Source: Falsirhodobacter halotolerans
Lineage (GTDB): Bacteria; Pseudomonadota; Alphaproteobacteria; Rhodobacterales; Rhodobacteraceae
Assembly (NCBI RefSeq): GCF_022899245.1
Contig: NZ_JALJAZ010000001.1
Span: 476,501-540,500, forward strand
Length of the DNA: 64,000 nucleotides
Direction: 5' to 3'
Below the pieces are notes generated by a model that saw nothing but the letters and a program-made list of their open reading frames with translations, did no database searches and was not told the origin of the DNA. Positions 18,092 through 26,603 of the stretch are shown here, piece after piece (position 1 is the stretch's first letter; every line of letters starts with the position of its first letter). Position numbers and translations under genes: made by a program.

Positions 18092-18777
18092 TGATGATCC
18101 GGATCGAAAACGTCACCAAGACCTTCACCCTGCACAATCAGGGCGGCACCGCGCTGTCGGTGATGGAGGGGGCGCATCTGTCCGTCGCGGCGGGGGAATG
18201 CGTGGGCCTGATCGGGCAGTCCGGGGCGGGGAAATCGACGCTGATGCGGATGATCTACGGCAACTATCTTGCCGCGTCGGGCGTGATCGAGGTGGCGGGG
18301 GTGGACGTGGTCCGCGCCCCCCCGCGCGCGATATTGGCCCTGCGACGCGGGACGCTGGGCTATGTCAGCCAGTTCCTGCGCGTGGTCCCGCGCGTGCCCA
18401 CGCGGGAGGTGGTGGCCGAACCGCTGCTGCGTCTGGGCGTGCCGGCGGATGAGGCAGACGCCCGCGCGGCGGATCTTCTGGCCCGCGTGAACATTCCCGA
18501 ACGTCTGTGGGGCCTGTCGCCCACCACGTTTTCGGGCGGGGAACAGCAGCGGGTGAACATCGCGCGCGGCTTCGCCCACCCCTATCCCGTCCTGCTGTTG
18601 GACGAACCCACCGCCAGTCTGGACGCGACCAACCGCGCGGTCGTGCTCGATCTGATCGACGCCGCCAAGGCGCGGGGGGCAGCCATCGTCGGCATCTTCC
18701 ATGACGAGGCGGCCCGCGCCCGGGTCTGCGACCGGCTGGTCGATGTGACGGGCTTCACGCCGGGGCTTGCGGCATGA
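18091..18777 (+). CDS. phnL: Phosphonate C–P lyase system protein PhnL
   Basis: PhnL is the second ABC-type ATPase of the pathway and is needed for the coupling step on the core complex. The 228-residue protein has Walker [10 protein letters not shown] at 42-50, the signature [14 protein letters not shown], and Walker [13 protein letters not shown] followed by FHDEAAR. Start choice lies among GTG 18088, ATG 18091 and ATG 18094; 18091 overlaps the phnK stop. Its stop overlaps the phnN start (ATGA). Confidence 0.93.
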   Translation: MMIRIENVTKTFTLHNQGGTALSVMEGAHLSVAAGECVGLIGQSGAGKSTLMRMIYGNYLAASGVIEVAGVDVVRAPPRAILALRRGTLGYVSQFLRVVPRVPTREVVAEPLLRLGVPADEADARAADLLARVNIPERLWGLSPTTFSGGEQQRVNIARGFAHPYPVLLLDEPTASLDATNRAVVLDLIDAAKARGAAIVGIFHDEAARARVCDRLVDVTGFTPGLAA

Positions 18778-20474
18778 CGCGGCTGGTGGCGGTGGTCGGG
18801 CCCTCCGGGGCGGGCAAGGATCTGCTGATGGCGATGGCCTGCGCCGCCCGCCCCGACCTGCGCTGCGTGCGGCGGGTCATCACCCGTCCTGCCGATGCCG
18901 GGGGGGAGGAGTTCGACGGCGTGACCGAGGCGGAGTTCGCCCGCCGCCGCGATGCGGGCGAGTTCGCGCTGCACTGGCGGGCGCACGGGTTGGGATATGC
19001 CCTGCCGCGGGCGCAGATGGGGGGCGGGGGCGTGGTTCTGTTCAACGCCTCACGCGCCGCGCTGGCCGAGGCGGCGCGGATCTATCCCGATCTGACCGTG
19101 GTGCTGGTGACCGCACCGCCCGACATTCTGGCCGCCCGTCTGGCCCATCGCGGGCGGGAGAGTGCGCAGGACCAGGCCCGCCGTCTGGACCGCGCCGCCT
19201 TCGCCATGCCAGATGCGGTGACCTGGCGGACGGTCGCCAACGACACCACACCGGAGACGGGGCTTGCCCGCTTTCTTGCCGCTCTGCCCGCCCCGCGCCC
19301 CTTATCACCGCCCGCCCGACAGGAGCCTGCCATGACCGAGACGATCCTTGCCAACGCAACGCTGGTGCTGCCGGACGGGGTTGTGCGCGGCAGCCTGCGC
19401 CTGTCGGACGGGCGGATCGCAGACATCGCCGCCGGGGCCTCGGTGCCCGCCGGGGCGCTTGATTGCGATGGCGATCTGATCCTGCCCGGCCTGATCGAAC
19501 TGCACACCGACAATCTGGAGCGCCATCTGCAACCCCGCCCCAAGGTCGCATGGCCGCATCAGGCCGCCATCATGGCGCATGACGCGGAGCTGGCCTCGGT
19601 CGGGATCACCACGGTGTTCGACGCGCTGCGGGTGGGGTCGATCTTTTCCAGTTCCAACGCGGGTTACGGCGAATATGCCCGCGCGCTGGCGACCGAGATC
19701 CTTGCCATGCGCACCGAGGGGGCCTTGCGCATCGACCACCGCCTGCATCTGCGGGCCGAGATCTGTTCGGAAACCCTGATCGAGGAAATGGCCAAGTTCG
19801 GCCCGGACGATGCGGTCGGCATCGTCAGCCTGATGGACCACACGCCCGGCGAGCGTCAGTTCCGCGACATCGGCAAGCTGCGCGATTACGTCATGGGCAA
19901 GCGCGGGATGAACGCGGCGGAATTCGACACGCATGTCGCCAGCCAGCAGGCCCTGCGCGCCCGCGTGGGCGCCGCGCATGAGGCGACCGCCGTGGCCGAG
20001 GCCCGCCGCTATGGCGCGGTGCTGGCCAGCCATGACGACACCACGGCGGCGCAGGTCGCGACCTCGGGCCGCCACGGGGTGCGGTTCGCGGAGTTTCCCA
20101 CGACGCCCGAGGCCGCCCGCGCCTGCCGCGGCGCCGGGATTGCGGTGATGATGGGGGCGCCGAACCTGGTGCGCGGCGGATCGCATTCGGGCAATGTCGC
20201 GGCGCATGATCTGGCCGAGGCGGGTCTTCTGGATATCCTGTCGTCCGACTATATCCCGTCTTCGCTTCTGACGGCGGCGCTGATGCTGGGGGATCTGTGG
20301 GATGACATGCCGCGCGCGGTGGCCACCGTCACCTCGGCCCCCGCCGGGGCGACCGGCCTGACCGATCGCGGGGCGCTGACCGTGGGCCGGCGCGGGGACG
20401 TGATCCGGGTGAAGCGGCTGACCATGTCCAGCGCCGTGCGGGGCGTGTGGGTTCAGGGGCGTCGCGTCGGCTGA
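18774..20474 (+). CDS. phnN-phnM: PhnN–PhnM continuous reading frame (ribose 1,5-bisphosphokinase fused to triphosphate diphosphatase)
   Basis: This 566-codon frame joins two enzymes without a stop. Residues 1 to about 175 are PhnN, the kinase that turns ribose 1,5-bisphosphate into PRPP: P-loop GPSGAGKD at 9-16, [18 protein letters not shown], and a length equal to free PhnN. A proline-rich joint (about 175-186) leads into PhnM, an amidohydrolase that removes pyrophosphate from ribose 1-phosphonate 5-triphosphate: HTDNLERH near the start, [19 protein letters not shown] and [16 protein letters not shown] ribosome binding site and ATG at 19332 at the joint would also permit separate PhnM (380 residues). 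I checked the joint codons by eye and found no stop. Confidence 0.85.
   Translation: MTRLVAVVGPSGAGKDLLMAMACAARPDLRCVRRVITRPADAGGEEFDGVTEAEFARRRDAGEFALHWRAHGLGYALPRAQMGGGGVVLFNASRAALAEAARIYPDLTVVLVTAPPDILAARLAHRGRESAQDQARRLDRAAFAMPDAVTWRTVANDTTPETGLARFLAALPAPRPLSPPARQEPAMTETILANATLVLPDGVVRGSLRLSDGRIADIAAGASVPAGALDCDGDLILPGLIELHTDNLERHLQPRPKVAWPHQAAIMAHDAELASVGITTVFDALRVGSIFSSSNAGYGEYARALATEILAMRTEGALRIDHRLHLRAEICSETLIEEMAKFGPDDAVGIVSLMDHTPGERQFRDIGKLRDYVMGKRGMNAAEFDTHVASQQALRARVGAAHEATAVAEARRYGAVLASHDDTTAAQVATSGRHGVRFAEFPTTPEAARACRGAGIAVMMGAPNLVRGGSHSGNVAAHDLAEAGLLDILSSDYIPSSLLTAALMLGDLWDDMPRAVATVTSAPAGATGLTDRGALTVGRRGDVIRVKRLTMSSAVRGVWVQGRRVG
19332..20474 (+). CDS. phnM: PhnM as an internal start product of the fused frame
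   Basis: If internal initiation occurs at ATG 19332, a normal 380-residue PhnM is made. Evidence for this start is CAGGAG at 19320-19325 with 6-base spacing, and the fact that PhnM family similarity starts exactly here ([20 protein letters not shown]). Metal ligands His58 and Asp60 lie in ELHTDNLER. This entry nests in the PhnN–PhnM frame and is an alternative or additional product, not a second copy. Confidence 0.6.
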   Translation: MTETILANATLVLPDGVVRGSLRLSDGRIADIAAGASVPAGALDCDGDLILPGLIELHTDNLERHLQPRPKVAWPHQAAIMAHDAELASVGITTVFDALRVGSIFSSSNAGYGEYARALATEILAMRTEGALRIDHRLHLRAEICSETLIEEMAKFGPDDAVGIVSLMDHTPGERQFRDIGKLRDYVMGKRGMNAAEFDTHVASQQALRARVGAAHEATAVAEARRYGAVLASHDDTTAAQVATSGRHGVRFAEFPTTPEAARACRGAGIAVMMGAPNLVRGGSHSGNVAAHDLAEAGLLDILSSDYIPSSLLTAALMLGDLWDDMPRAVATVTSAPAGATGLTDRGALTVGRRGDVIRVKRLTMSSAVRGVWVQGRRVG

Positions 20475-20499
20475 TCCCCCGCGCACCGGCCCCGGGGGG

Positions 20500-22149
20500 T
20501 CATTCGGCCGGTTCCACCGTGGTGGGGATGTTGGCCTGTTCGCGCATGTTGTCCTTGATGATGGCCTTCACAAGGGCCACCCCCATCAGGACCATCACGA
20601 TGGAGAACGGCAGCGCCCCCACGACCATCGCGCTTTGGATCGCGGAAATGCCCCCCGCGATCAGCAGCGCGCCCACCATCACGATCAGGGCGATACCCCA
20701 GAACAGCACGTGCAACCGTGTCTTCGGGCCATCATCCCCGGCGGCGTTGATGGTGTTGACGATCAGGATCGCGGAATCCGCCGTCGTCACCAGATAGGTG
20801 AGCAACAGCACCAGCGTGATGGCGGACAGGATGACGGCCATCGCCGGCGGGAACATGACGGCCAGCGCCGCGAACAGCTGATCCGACAGGACGCTGTTGA
20901 TGATCGTGCCCTGCGCCAGCCCCGACAATTCCAGATCGATCGCCGTCCCGCCCACCAGCGCGAACCAGATGAAGCACATCAGCGATGGCATCACCATCGC
21001 GCCGAACACGAATTCCCGGATCGTCCGCCCGCGCGAGATCCGGGCCAGGAACAGGCCCACGAACGGGGCCACCGCGATCCACCACGCCCAGTAGAACACC
21101 GACCACGCCCCCTGCCAGGCCGACAGCGCGTCGCCCGTGGGCGTGCTGTCGGGTTGCCAGACGGCGAACATCCGCATCGGCAGCGACCAAAGGTAGTCGA
21201 CGATGCCGAAGCCCAACGCCTGAAGCCCCGCCAGCGTGCTGCCGAAGATCAGGAACACCGCCAGAAGAAGGAAGCTGAGCCCGATGTTGAGGTTCGACAG
21301 CCACTTGATCCCGCGCCCGACACCCGACACCGCCGACAGGGTGGACGCGCCGACGATGATCAGCAGTCCCAGGATGATCGCGGTGGCCGAGGCCGATCCC
21401 TCCACGTTCAAAAGCCAGCCTGCGCCGGTGACGCGGTAGAGGCCCGACACGAACTGTTCCACCCCGAACCCCAGCGTCTGCGCCACGCCGACCACGGTCG
21501 CGACGACGGCCACGATGTCGACGACATGGCCCAACCAGCCCGACAGGCGCGTGCCGAAGAGCGGCGTCAGGGCCGACCGAATGGTCAGCGGCAGCCCGCG
21601 CCGATAGCTGAGATAGGCCAAGGCCATACCTGTGATCGCATATCCCGCCCACGCGGTCAGGCCCCAGTGCAGGAACGACCATTCGAAGGCCGGGCGAACG
21701 CTGCCCGCCGAGGCGGCGGCGACCTGTCCCGTGATGATCTCCGGGCTGTTGGAGAAGTGCGAAATCGGCTCTCCGGTGGCATAGGTCAGCATGCCCACCC
21801 CGATGCCCGCGCCGAACATCATCGAGAACCACGAGAAGGTGCCGAATTCGGGCCTGTCCTCCTCGGTTCCCAGCTTCATCCGGCCGGCCGCCGGGATCAG
21901 CGCCAGCGCGACGCACAGAAGCAGGAAGATCGAGGTGACATAGATGTACCAGCGGCTGAAGATGGTCAGGATGCCCGCGTTGATCGCGTTCAGGACGTTT
22001 CCGGCGTTTTGCGGGAACACGATGGCCCACAGGATCAACGCCCCGATCAGGATTTTCGCCGTGACGGCGACGGTGCGGCTGAACCCGTCGTAAAATCCGG
22101 TGTCGGCGGTCTTGATGTCAAGTTCGGTCAGGGGGGGCTTCAGGGTCAT
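20500..22149 (-). CDS. BCCT family betaine/choline/carnitine-type transporter
   Basis: The 549-residue inner-membrane protein has about twelve hydrophobic segments and imports a quaternary-ammonium solute such as glycine betaine, choline or carnitine. Family motifs are MMFGAGIGVGMLTYATGEP in the third helix and the signature FYWAWWIAVAPFVGLF followed by ARISRGRTIREF. The substrate cannot be read from sequence. It is convergent with phnM (25 bases apart) and divergent from the SLC13 transporter; the 438-base gap carries two symmetric sequences that could be regulator sites. Confidence 0.92.
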   Translation of the reverse strand: MTLKPPLTELDIKTADTGFYDGFSRTVAVTAKILIGALILWAIVFPQNAGNVLNAINAGILTIFSRWYIYVTSIFLLLCVALALIPAAGRMKLGTEEDRPEFGTFSWFSMMFGAGIGVGMLTYATGEPISHFSNSPEIITGQVAAASAGSVRPAFEWSFLHWGLTAWAGYAITGMALAYLSYRRGLPLTIRSALTPLFGTRLSGWLGHVVDIVAVVATVVGVAQTLGFGVEQFVSGLYRVTGAGWLLNVEGSASATAIILGLLIIVGASTLSAVSGVGRGIKWLSNLNIGLSFLLLAVFLIFGSTLAGLQALGFGIVDYLWSLPMRMFAVWQPDSTPTGDALSAWQGAWSVFYWAWWIAVAPFVGLFLARISRGRTIREFVFGAMVMPSLMCFIWFALVGGTAIDLELSGLAQGTIINSVLSDQLFAALAVMFPPAMAVILSAITLVLLLTYLVTTADSAILIVNTINAAGDDGPKTRLHVLFWGIALIVMVGALLIAGGISAIQSAMVVGALPFSIVMVLMGVALVKAIIKDNMREQANIPTTVEPAE

Positions 22150-22333
22150 CGGCTCTTTTTGCTTATGGGTCGTCCGGCACCGAAATGCCGGAACGGGGGG
22201 GAGGGGGAAGGTGTATGGCTGCGGGGCGTCACGGCCCCAAGGGTGCAGTCCGTGTCTGGCTGTCTTCGGCAGGGGCGCGCCGGCGGGGGAACGAGGTCAG
22301 GCGTTCGGCGTGGCGCAGGGACATCCATCTTGT

Positions 22334-22347
22334 GTGCCGATCGGCAC
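22334..22347. repeat. Perfect 14-bp palindrome, candidate operator
   Basis: GTGCCGATCGGCAC is its own reverse complement. It lies in the middle of the BCCT–SLC13 intergenic region and has the size of a dimeric repressor site. No regulator gene is adjacent, so the binding protein is unknown. Confidence 0.5.
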
Positions 22348-22411
22348 CGGTTTCGAGGCCGCCCGCAAATGGGCGAAACAACAAGGCAGGCCAGACATAG
22401 CCCGACCGCCC

Positions 22412-22442
22412 CCGAAGACAAATTCGCGGGGTGCGTCTTCGG
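22412..22442. repeat. 8-bp inverted repeat with 15-base spacer
   Basis: CCGAAGAC (22412-22419) and GTCTTCGG (22435-22442) are perfect reverse complements. The repeat lies 146 bases before the SLC13 start and could be an operator or an RNA stem in its leader. Confidence 0.45.
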
Positions 22443-22587
22443 ACAGGGCCGGATATGGGTCCCCCTGCGACATATGGACCGGGGCGCGTCAGGCCCTTGC
22501 GCCAGAAGGGACGGGCCGTAGAGTAGCCGGTTCGAGAAAAGACGCCCCCGCCGCAGGCCGGCCGGGGCAGGGGAGGAGGACGCGATC

Positions 22588-24159
22588 ATGTCAGAGAGGC
22601 CGGAGCTGAACCATCAGGGGCAGTATAACGAACAACGATCCTGGCGGGAGTGGAACATCTGGATCATGCGCGCGGCCGGGCTGATCGCCGCCGGGGTGGT
22701 CTATGCCCTGTTGGGCGGGGCCGAAGGGCTGGGACCGGATGCGCGCACCGTGGCCGCCATCGCCACCCTCATGGCGATCTGGTGGATGACCGAGGCGGTG
22801 CCGCTGTCGGTCACCTCGCTGTTGCCCATCGTGCTGATCCCGGCGCTGAGCGGGCAGACCGTGGGGCAGATCACCGCGCCCTATGCCAGCCCCATCGTGT
22901 TCCTGTTTCTGGGCGGGTTCCTGATCGCCATCGCGATGGAGAAGTGGAACCTGCACCGCCGCATCGCCCTTCTGACCATTTCCCGCATCGGGATGCAGCC
23001 GCGCCGGATCATCCTGGGGGTCATGATCTCCACCGGGTTCCTGTCGATGTGGGTGTCCAACACCGCGACGGCGCTGATGATGCTGCCGATCGGCACGTCC
23101 ATCCTCGCCCTGTTCCTTGACCGCAAGGACGGCGCGGCGCAGCTGGCCGAGGATCAGCCGATCACCGACGCGATCCGCGATCCCAACGTCGCGGCCTTCG
23201 GGGTCTGCCTGATGCTCTCCATTGCCTGGGCCGCCTCCATCGGGGGTCTTGGGACGCTGCTGGGCAGCCCGCCCAACGCCATCGTCGCGGGCTATGCCGC
23301 GGATGAGATGGGCGTGACGATCAGCTTCCTGCAGTGGATGATCATCGGCACGCCGCTGGCCGCCGTGTTCCTGCTGGTCGCGTGGTGGCTGATGACGCAT
23401 GTCCTTTATCGTTTCGATCTGCCGGAACTTCCGGGCGGGCGGACGATGATCGACCGCCAGATCGCCGATCTTGGCCCCATGAGCCAGGGCGAGAAGATGG
23501 TGCTTGCGGTGTTCGTCGGTGCCGCCACGCTGTGGATCCTGCCCAGCCTGTTGACCAACATCCCCTTCATCGCCGCCGCCTTCCCGTGGCTGGGCGGGTT
23601 CAACGACACGGTCATCGCCATTCTGGCCGGGGTGGTCATGTTCATCCTGCCCGCCAAGGGCAAGACGACGATGGTCCTGAACTGGAAGGATGCCGAGGAC
23701 GGGTTGCCCTGGGGGGTGCTTCTGTTGTTCGGGGGCGGTCTGAGCCTGGCCTCCGCCGTCGGGGCTTCGGGTCTGGACGACTGGTTCGGCGCGCAGGTTT
23801 CGGGTCTGGGCGGGTTGCCGACGCTGCTGCTGGTGGCCGCCGTGGTGACGATCATCCTGTTTTTGACCGAGGTGACGTCCAACACCGCGACCGCCGCCAC
23901 CTTCATCCCGATCCTGGGGGGCGTCGCGCTGGGCATCGGCGTGGATGCGATGCTGCTGATCATTCCCGCAGCCCTGGCCGCGACCTGCGCCTTCATGCTG
24001 CCGGTCGGAACCCCGCCCAATGCCATCGTCTTCGGATCGGGCAAGGTGACGATCGGTCAGATGGCCCGTGGGGGCGTGGTGCTGAACATCATCGGCATCA
24101 TGATGATCACCGGCGTGATCTATCTGCTGGGGGGGCTGGCCTTCGGGCTGACGTTCTGA
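22588..24159 (+). CDS. SLC13/DASS family anion:sodium symporter
   Basis: The 523-residue protein has about a dozen membrane segments and the two repeated SNT signatures of the divalent-anion/sodium symporter family: VSNTATALMMLP in the first half and TSNTATAATFIPI in the second. The late LPVGTPPNAIVFGSGK motif is also typical. Family members carry dicarboxylates, citrate or sulfate; the substrate cannot be decided here. A strong GGGGAGGAGG ribosome binding site precedes the ATG. Confidence 0.92.
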   Translation: MSERPELNHQGQYNEQRSWREWNIWIMRAAGLIAAGVVYALLGGAEGLGPDARTVAAIATLMAIWWMTEAVPLSVTSLLPIVLIPALSGQTVGQITAPYASPIVFLFLGGFLIAIAMEKWNLHRRIALLTISRIGMQPRRIILGVMISTGFLSMWVSNTATALMMLPIGTSILALFLDRKDGAAQLAEDQPITDAIRDPNVAAFGVCLMLSIAWAASIGGLGTLLGSPPNAIVAGYAADEMGVTISFLQWMIIGTPLAAVFLLVAWWLMTHVLYRFDLPELPGGRTMIDRQIADLGPMSQGEKMVLAVFVGAATLWILPSLLTNIPFIAAAFPWLGGFNDTVIAILAGVVMFILPAKGKTTMVLNWKDAEDGLPWGVLLLFGGGLSLASAVGASGLDDWFGAQVSGLGGLPTLLLVAAVVTIILFLTEVTSNTATAATFIPILGGVALGIGVDAMLLIIPAALAATCAFMLPVGTPPNAIVFGSGKVTIGQMARGGVVLNIIGIMMITGVIYLLGGLAFGLTF

Positions 24160-24193
24160 CGGGCGCGGCGCGGGGGGGGACCTCCGCGCCCGT
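24159..24193. terminator. Hairpin between converging SLC13 and glycosyltransferase-like genes
   Basis: ACGGGCGCGG (24159-24168) and CCGCGCCCGT (24184-24193) form a perfect 10-bp stem with a 15-base loop just after the SLC13 stop. It could serve both converging genes as a terminator. The following bases are not a clear T-run, which lowers confidence. Confidence 0.4.
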
Positions 24194-24208
24194 TCCCTGC
24201 CGGGCGGG

Positions 24209-25072
24209 TCAGACCCATTGCCCCGGTTCCATCAGCCCCAGATCCATGAGTTGCTGCGATTTCCACTGGAACGGCACCGAATAATGGCAGCGGAAATCGT
24301 GGATGTCATAACGGGATCCGGGGTTGGACTTCAGGGCCTTGGCCGCGCGGAACGAACAGACGGCGGTGGTGGCGCTGTGGTGCCACGGACAGGAATAGGT
24401 GTTGTATTCCTCGTCGTTGAAGGTGAAATCGGGGCGCATCTCCAGCCCCGCCTTGGCCTGGAACAGGCCGATCCGGTCGATCCGCCGCCGTTCGGCGGGC
24501 ACATGTTCCTCGAACCGCCAGCGGATGCCGCCGAAGAAATCCAGCTGGCGGTCCTTGGGGTGCCCGTGATTGGCGGGGTCGGGACGGCCAAGGGCGTAAT
24601 ATCCGGCCCGGTCCAGAAACGCCTCCTCCAGCGAGACGGCCTTGGGGTTGCGCGACAGATCGCCTGCGTAAAGATCGACGACATAGGACAGGAAGGCATA
24701 GCGCCGTTCCTCGGTATGAAAGGCGATCAGTTCGCGCACGTCGCGCGTTTCGCAGAACGGGAAGAACAGGTATTCGCCGTTGAAGCAGTAGTGGAACCAG
24801 ATCCCCGGCGCGGCGGCGATGAGCGTGTTCATCGCCCGCATCATCGCCCCTTCGGCATGGACGTTGTAGGCGATGCGGTGAACCCGCGCCTCATCCTCGG
24901 GGGGGACGGCGATGTCGTCATGGGCCAGCAGCAGGATGCAGCCGAAGCCCAGACGTCCGGCACGGCGCAGGCTGGACACGATCTCGGTCGCGTCTTCGGC
25001 CATGATGACGGCAACGGGGCCCTTCTTGAAGATGTCCGCATTGATCGCGTCGTCCAGGGTGCGGTATCGCAT
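24209..25072 (-). CDS. Glycosyltransferase-like protein of unknown function
   Basis: This 287-residue soluble protein resembles GT-A fold, family 2-type glycosyltransferases annotated near miaB in related bacteria, but I cannot name a function. The N-terminal part (residues about 15-60, KGPVAVIMAEDATEI, then LLLAHDDIAVP) looks like the nucleotide-sugar domain with a DD pair. A middle EYLFFPFCETRDVREL segment, a His/Cys-rich SCPWHHSATTAVCSF stretch and a C-terminal HYSVPFQWKSQQLMDLG are distinctive. No signal peptide or membrane segment is seen. It is divergent from miaB. Confidence 0.65.
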   Translation of the reverse strand: MRYRTLDDAINADIFKKGPVAVIMAEDATEIVSSLRRAGRLGFGCILLLAHDDIAVPPEDEARVHRIAYNVHAEGAMMRAMNTLIAAAPGIWFHYCFNGEYLFFPFCETRDVRELIAFHTEERRYAFLSYVVDLYAGDLSRNPKAVSLEEAFLDRAGYYALGRPDPANHGHPKDRQLDFFGGIRWRFEEHVPAERRRIDRIGLFQAKAGLEMRPDFTFNDEEYNTYSCPWHHSATTAVCSFRAAKALKSNPGSRYDIHDFRCHYSVPFQWKSQQLMDLGLMEPGQWV

Positions 25073-25189
25073 ACGTCCATCCTTGCCGTTCGGGCGCAGA
25101 ATGCGGGAAGCGGGGGCGTCAGGGCAAGAGGCTCGATTGCCCCGCCACGGGTTTTTCTGTAGAAGGCGCGGATTCCGCGAGGGGCCACC

Positions 25190-26479
25190 ATGACCAAGAA
25201 GCTTTTCATCAAGACCTACGGCTGTCAGATGAACGTCTATGACAGCGAGCGGATGGCCGAGGCCATGGGCGCCGAAGGCTATGTCATGACTGACACGGCC
25301 GAGGATGCGGACATGGTGCTTCTGAACACCTGTCACATTCGCGAAAAGGCGTCGGAGAAGCTGTATTCCGATCTTGGCCGCCTGCGCCCGCTGAAGACCG
25401 CCAAGCCCGATCTGAAGATCGGCGTGGCGGGCTGCGTGGCCCAGGCCGAGGGGCCGGAGATCATCCGCCGTATGCCGCTGGTCGATCTGGTGGTGGGCCC
25501 GCAAACCTATCACCGGCTGCCCGACATGGTGGCGGGGCGTGCGCCCGCCGTGGACACCGAATTTCCGACCGAGGACAAGTTCGACCACCTGCCCAAGCGC
25601 AAGGCCCTGCGCGGGCCGACCGCGTTCCTGACGGTGCAGGAAGGGTGCGACAAGTTCTGCGCGTTCTGCGTCGTGCCCTATACCCGCGGGGCGGAAGTCA
25701 GCCGCGACCCGCAGCGCCTTCTGACCGAAGCGCGCGATCTGGTGGAACGCGGCGTGCGCGAGGTGACGCTGCTGGGCCAGAACGTCAACGCCTATCACGG
25801 GGGCGACTGGACGCTGGCGCAGCTGGTGCGCGAGATGGCGAAGATCGACGGGTTGGAGCGCATCCGCTATACCACCAGCCACCCCAACGACATGGACGAT
25901 GCCCTGATCGCCGCCCATGGGGAGGAGCCCAAGCTCATGCCCTATCTGCATCTTCCGGTGCAGTCGGGATCGGACCGCATCCTGAAGGCGATGAACCGCA
26001 AGCACACCGCCGAACACTACATCCGCCTGATCGAGCGCATTCGCGCCGCCCGGCCCGATCTGATCCTGTCGTCGGATTTCATCGTGGCCTTCCCGGGCGA
26101 GACGGAGGCCGACCATCAGGCCACGCTCGACCTGATCCGCGAGGTTCATTACGGATCGGCCTTCAGCTTCAAGTATTCCGCGCGTCCGGGCACCCCGGCG
26201 GCCGAAAAGCCCGAACTTCCCGCAGCGGTGGGCGACGCCCGCCTGCAGGAGCTTCAGGCCCTGATCACCCAGCAGCAGCGCGCGACGCAGGATGCCATGG
26301 TCGGGCGCGAGGTGGGCGTTCTGTATGAAAAGGCCGGACGTCTGCCGGGGCAGATGGTGGGCAAGTCCGACCATCTGCACGCGGTGCATGTCGATGACGC
26401 GAACGGCACGGTGGGCGATCTGGTGCGGGTGCGCATCACCGCGGCCTCCACCAACTCGCTCGCGGCGGTGCGGCTCTAG
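25190..26479 (+). CDS. miaB: tRNA-2-methylthio-N6-dimethylallyladenosine synthase
   Basis: MiaB adds a methylthio group to i6A37 of tRNAs. The 429-residue radical SAM protein has the UPF0004 domain with cluster cysteines Cys12, Cys48 and Cys82, the radical SAM motif CDKFCAFC (Cys153, Cys157, Cys160), and a C-terminal TRAM domain from about 370. It starts the miaB–phoH–ybeY–corC–lnt series, an order widely conserved in proteobacteria. Confidence 0.97.
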   Translation: MTKKLFIKTYGCQMNVYDSERMAEAMGAEGYVMTDTAEDADMVLLNTCHIREKASEKLYSDLGRLRPLKTAKPDLKIGVAGCVAQAEGPEIIRRMPLVDLVVGPQTYHRLPDMVAGRAPAVDTEFPTEDKFDHLPKRKALRGPTAFLTVQEGCDKFCAFCVVPYTRGAEVSRDPQRLLTEARDLVERGVREVTLLGQNVNAYHGGDWTLAQLVREMAKIDGLERIRYTTSHPNDMDDALIAAHGEEPKLMPYLHLPVQSGSDRILKAMNRKHTAEHYIRLIERIRAARPDLILSSDFIVAFPGETEADHQATLDLIREVHYGSAFSFKYSARPGTPAAEKPELPAAVGDARLQELQALITQQQRATQDAMVGREVGVLYEKAGRLPGQMVGKSDHLHAVHVDDANGTVGDLVRVRITAASTNSLAAVRL

Positions 26480-26603
26480 ATTTCGGCGGGGAATACGGGG
26501 CTGTCGCAATATCTTCACCCCCTTGGGCTGCAAAATGCTTGCCTCGGGGGGATGATGCCCCCACATTCAAGGGGCAGCCACCGCCTTGAAAAGGGAGATT
26601 TCC

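Larger units (their letters stand above)
22150..22587. other. Long intergenic region between divergent transporters
   Basis: This 438-base stretch, the longest without a recognised gene, separates the divergent BCCT and SLC13 genes. Open frames in it show no family resemblance and cross the flanking genes. It contains a perfect 14-bp palindrome at 22334-22347 and a perfect 8-bp inverted repeat with a 15-base spacer at 22412-22442, described separately. GGGAGGAGG near 22572 is the ribosome binding site of the SLC13 gene. I saw no tRNA or known RNA family. Confidence 0.6.

Noticed and set aside
20473-20500. Possible terminator between phnM and the BCCT gene
   Set aside because: An 8-bp stem of C and G runs with a G·U pair can form, but there is no T-run on either side and G-runs are frequent here, so it is not listed as a feature.
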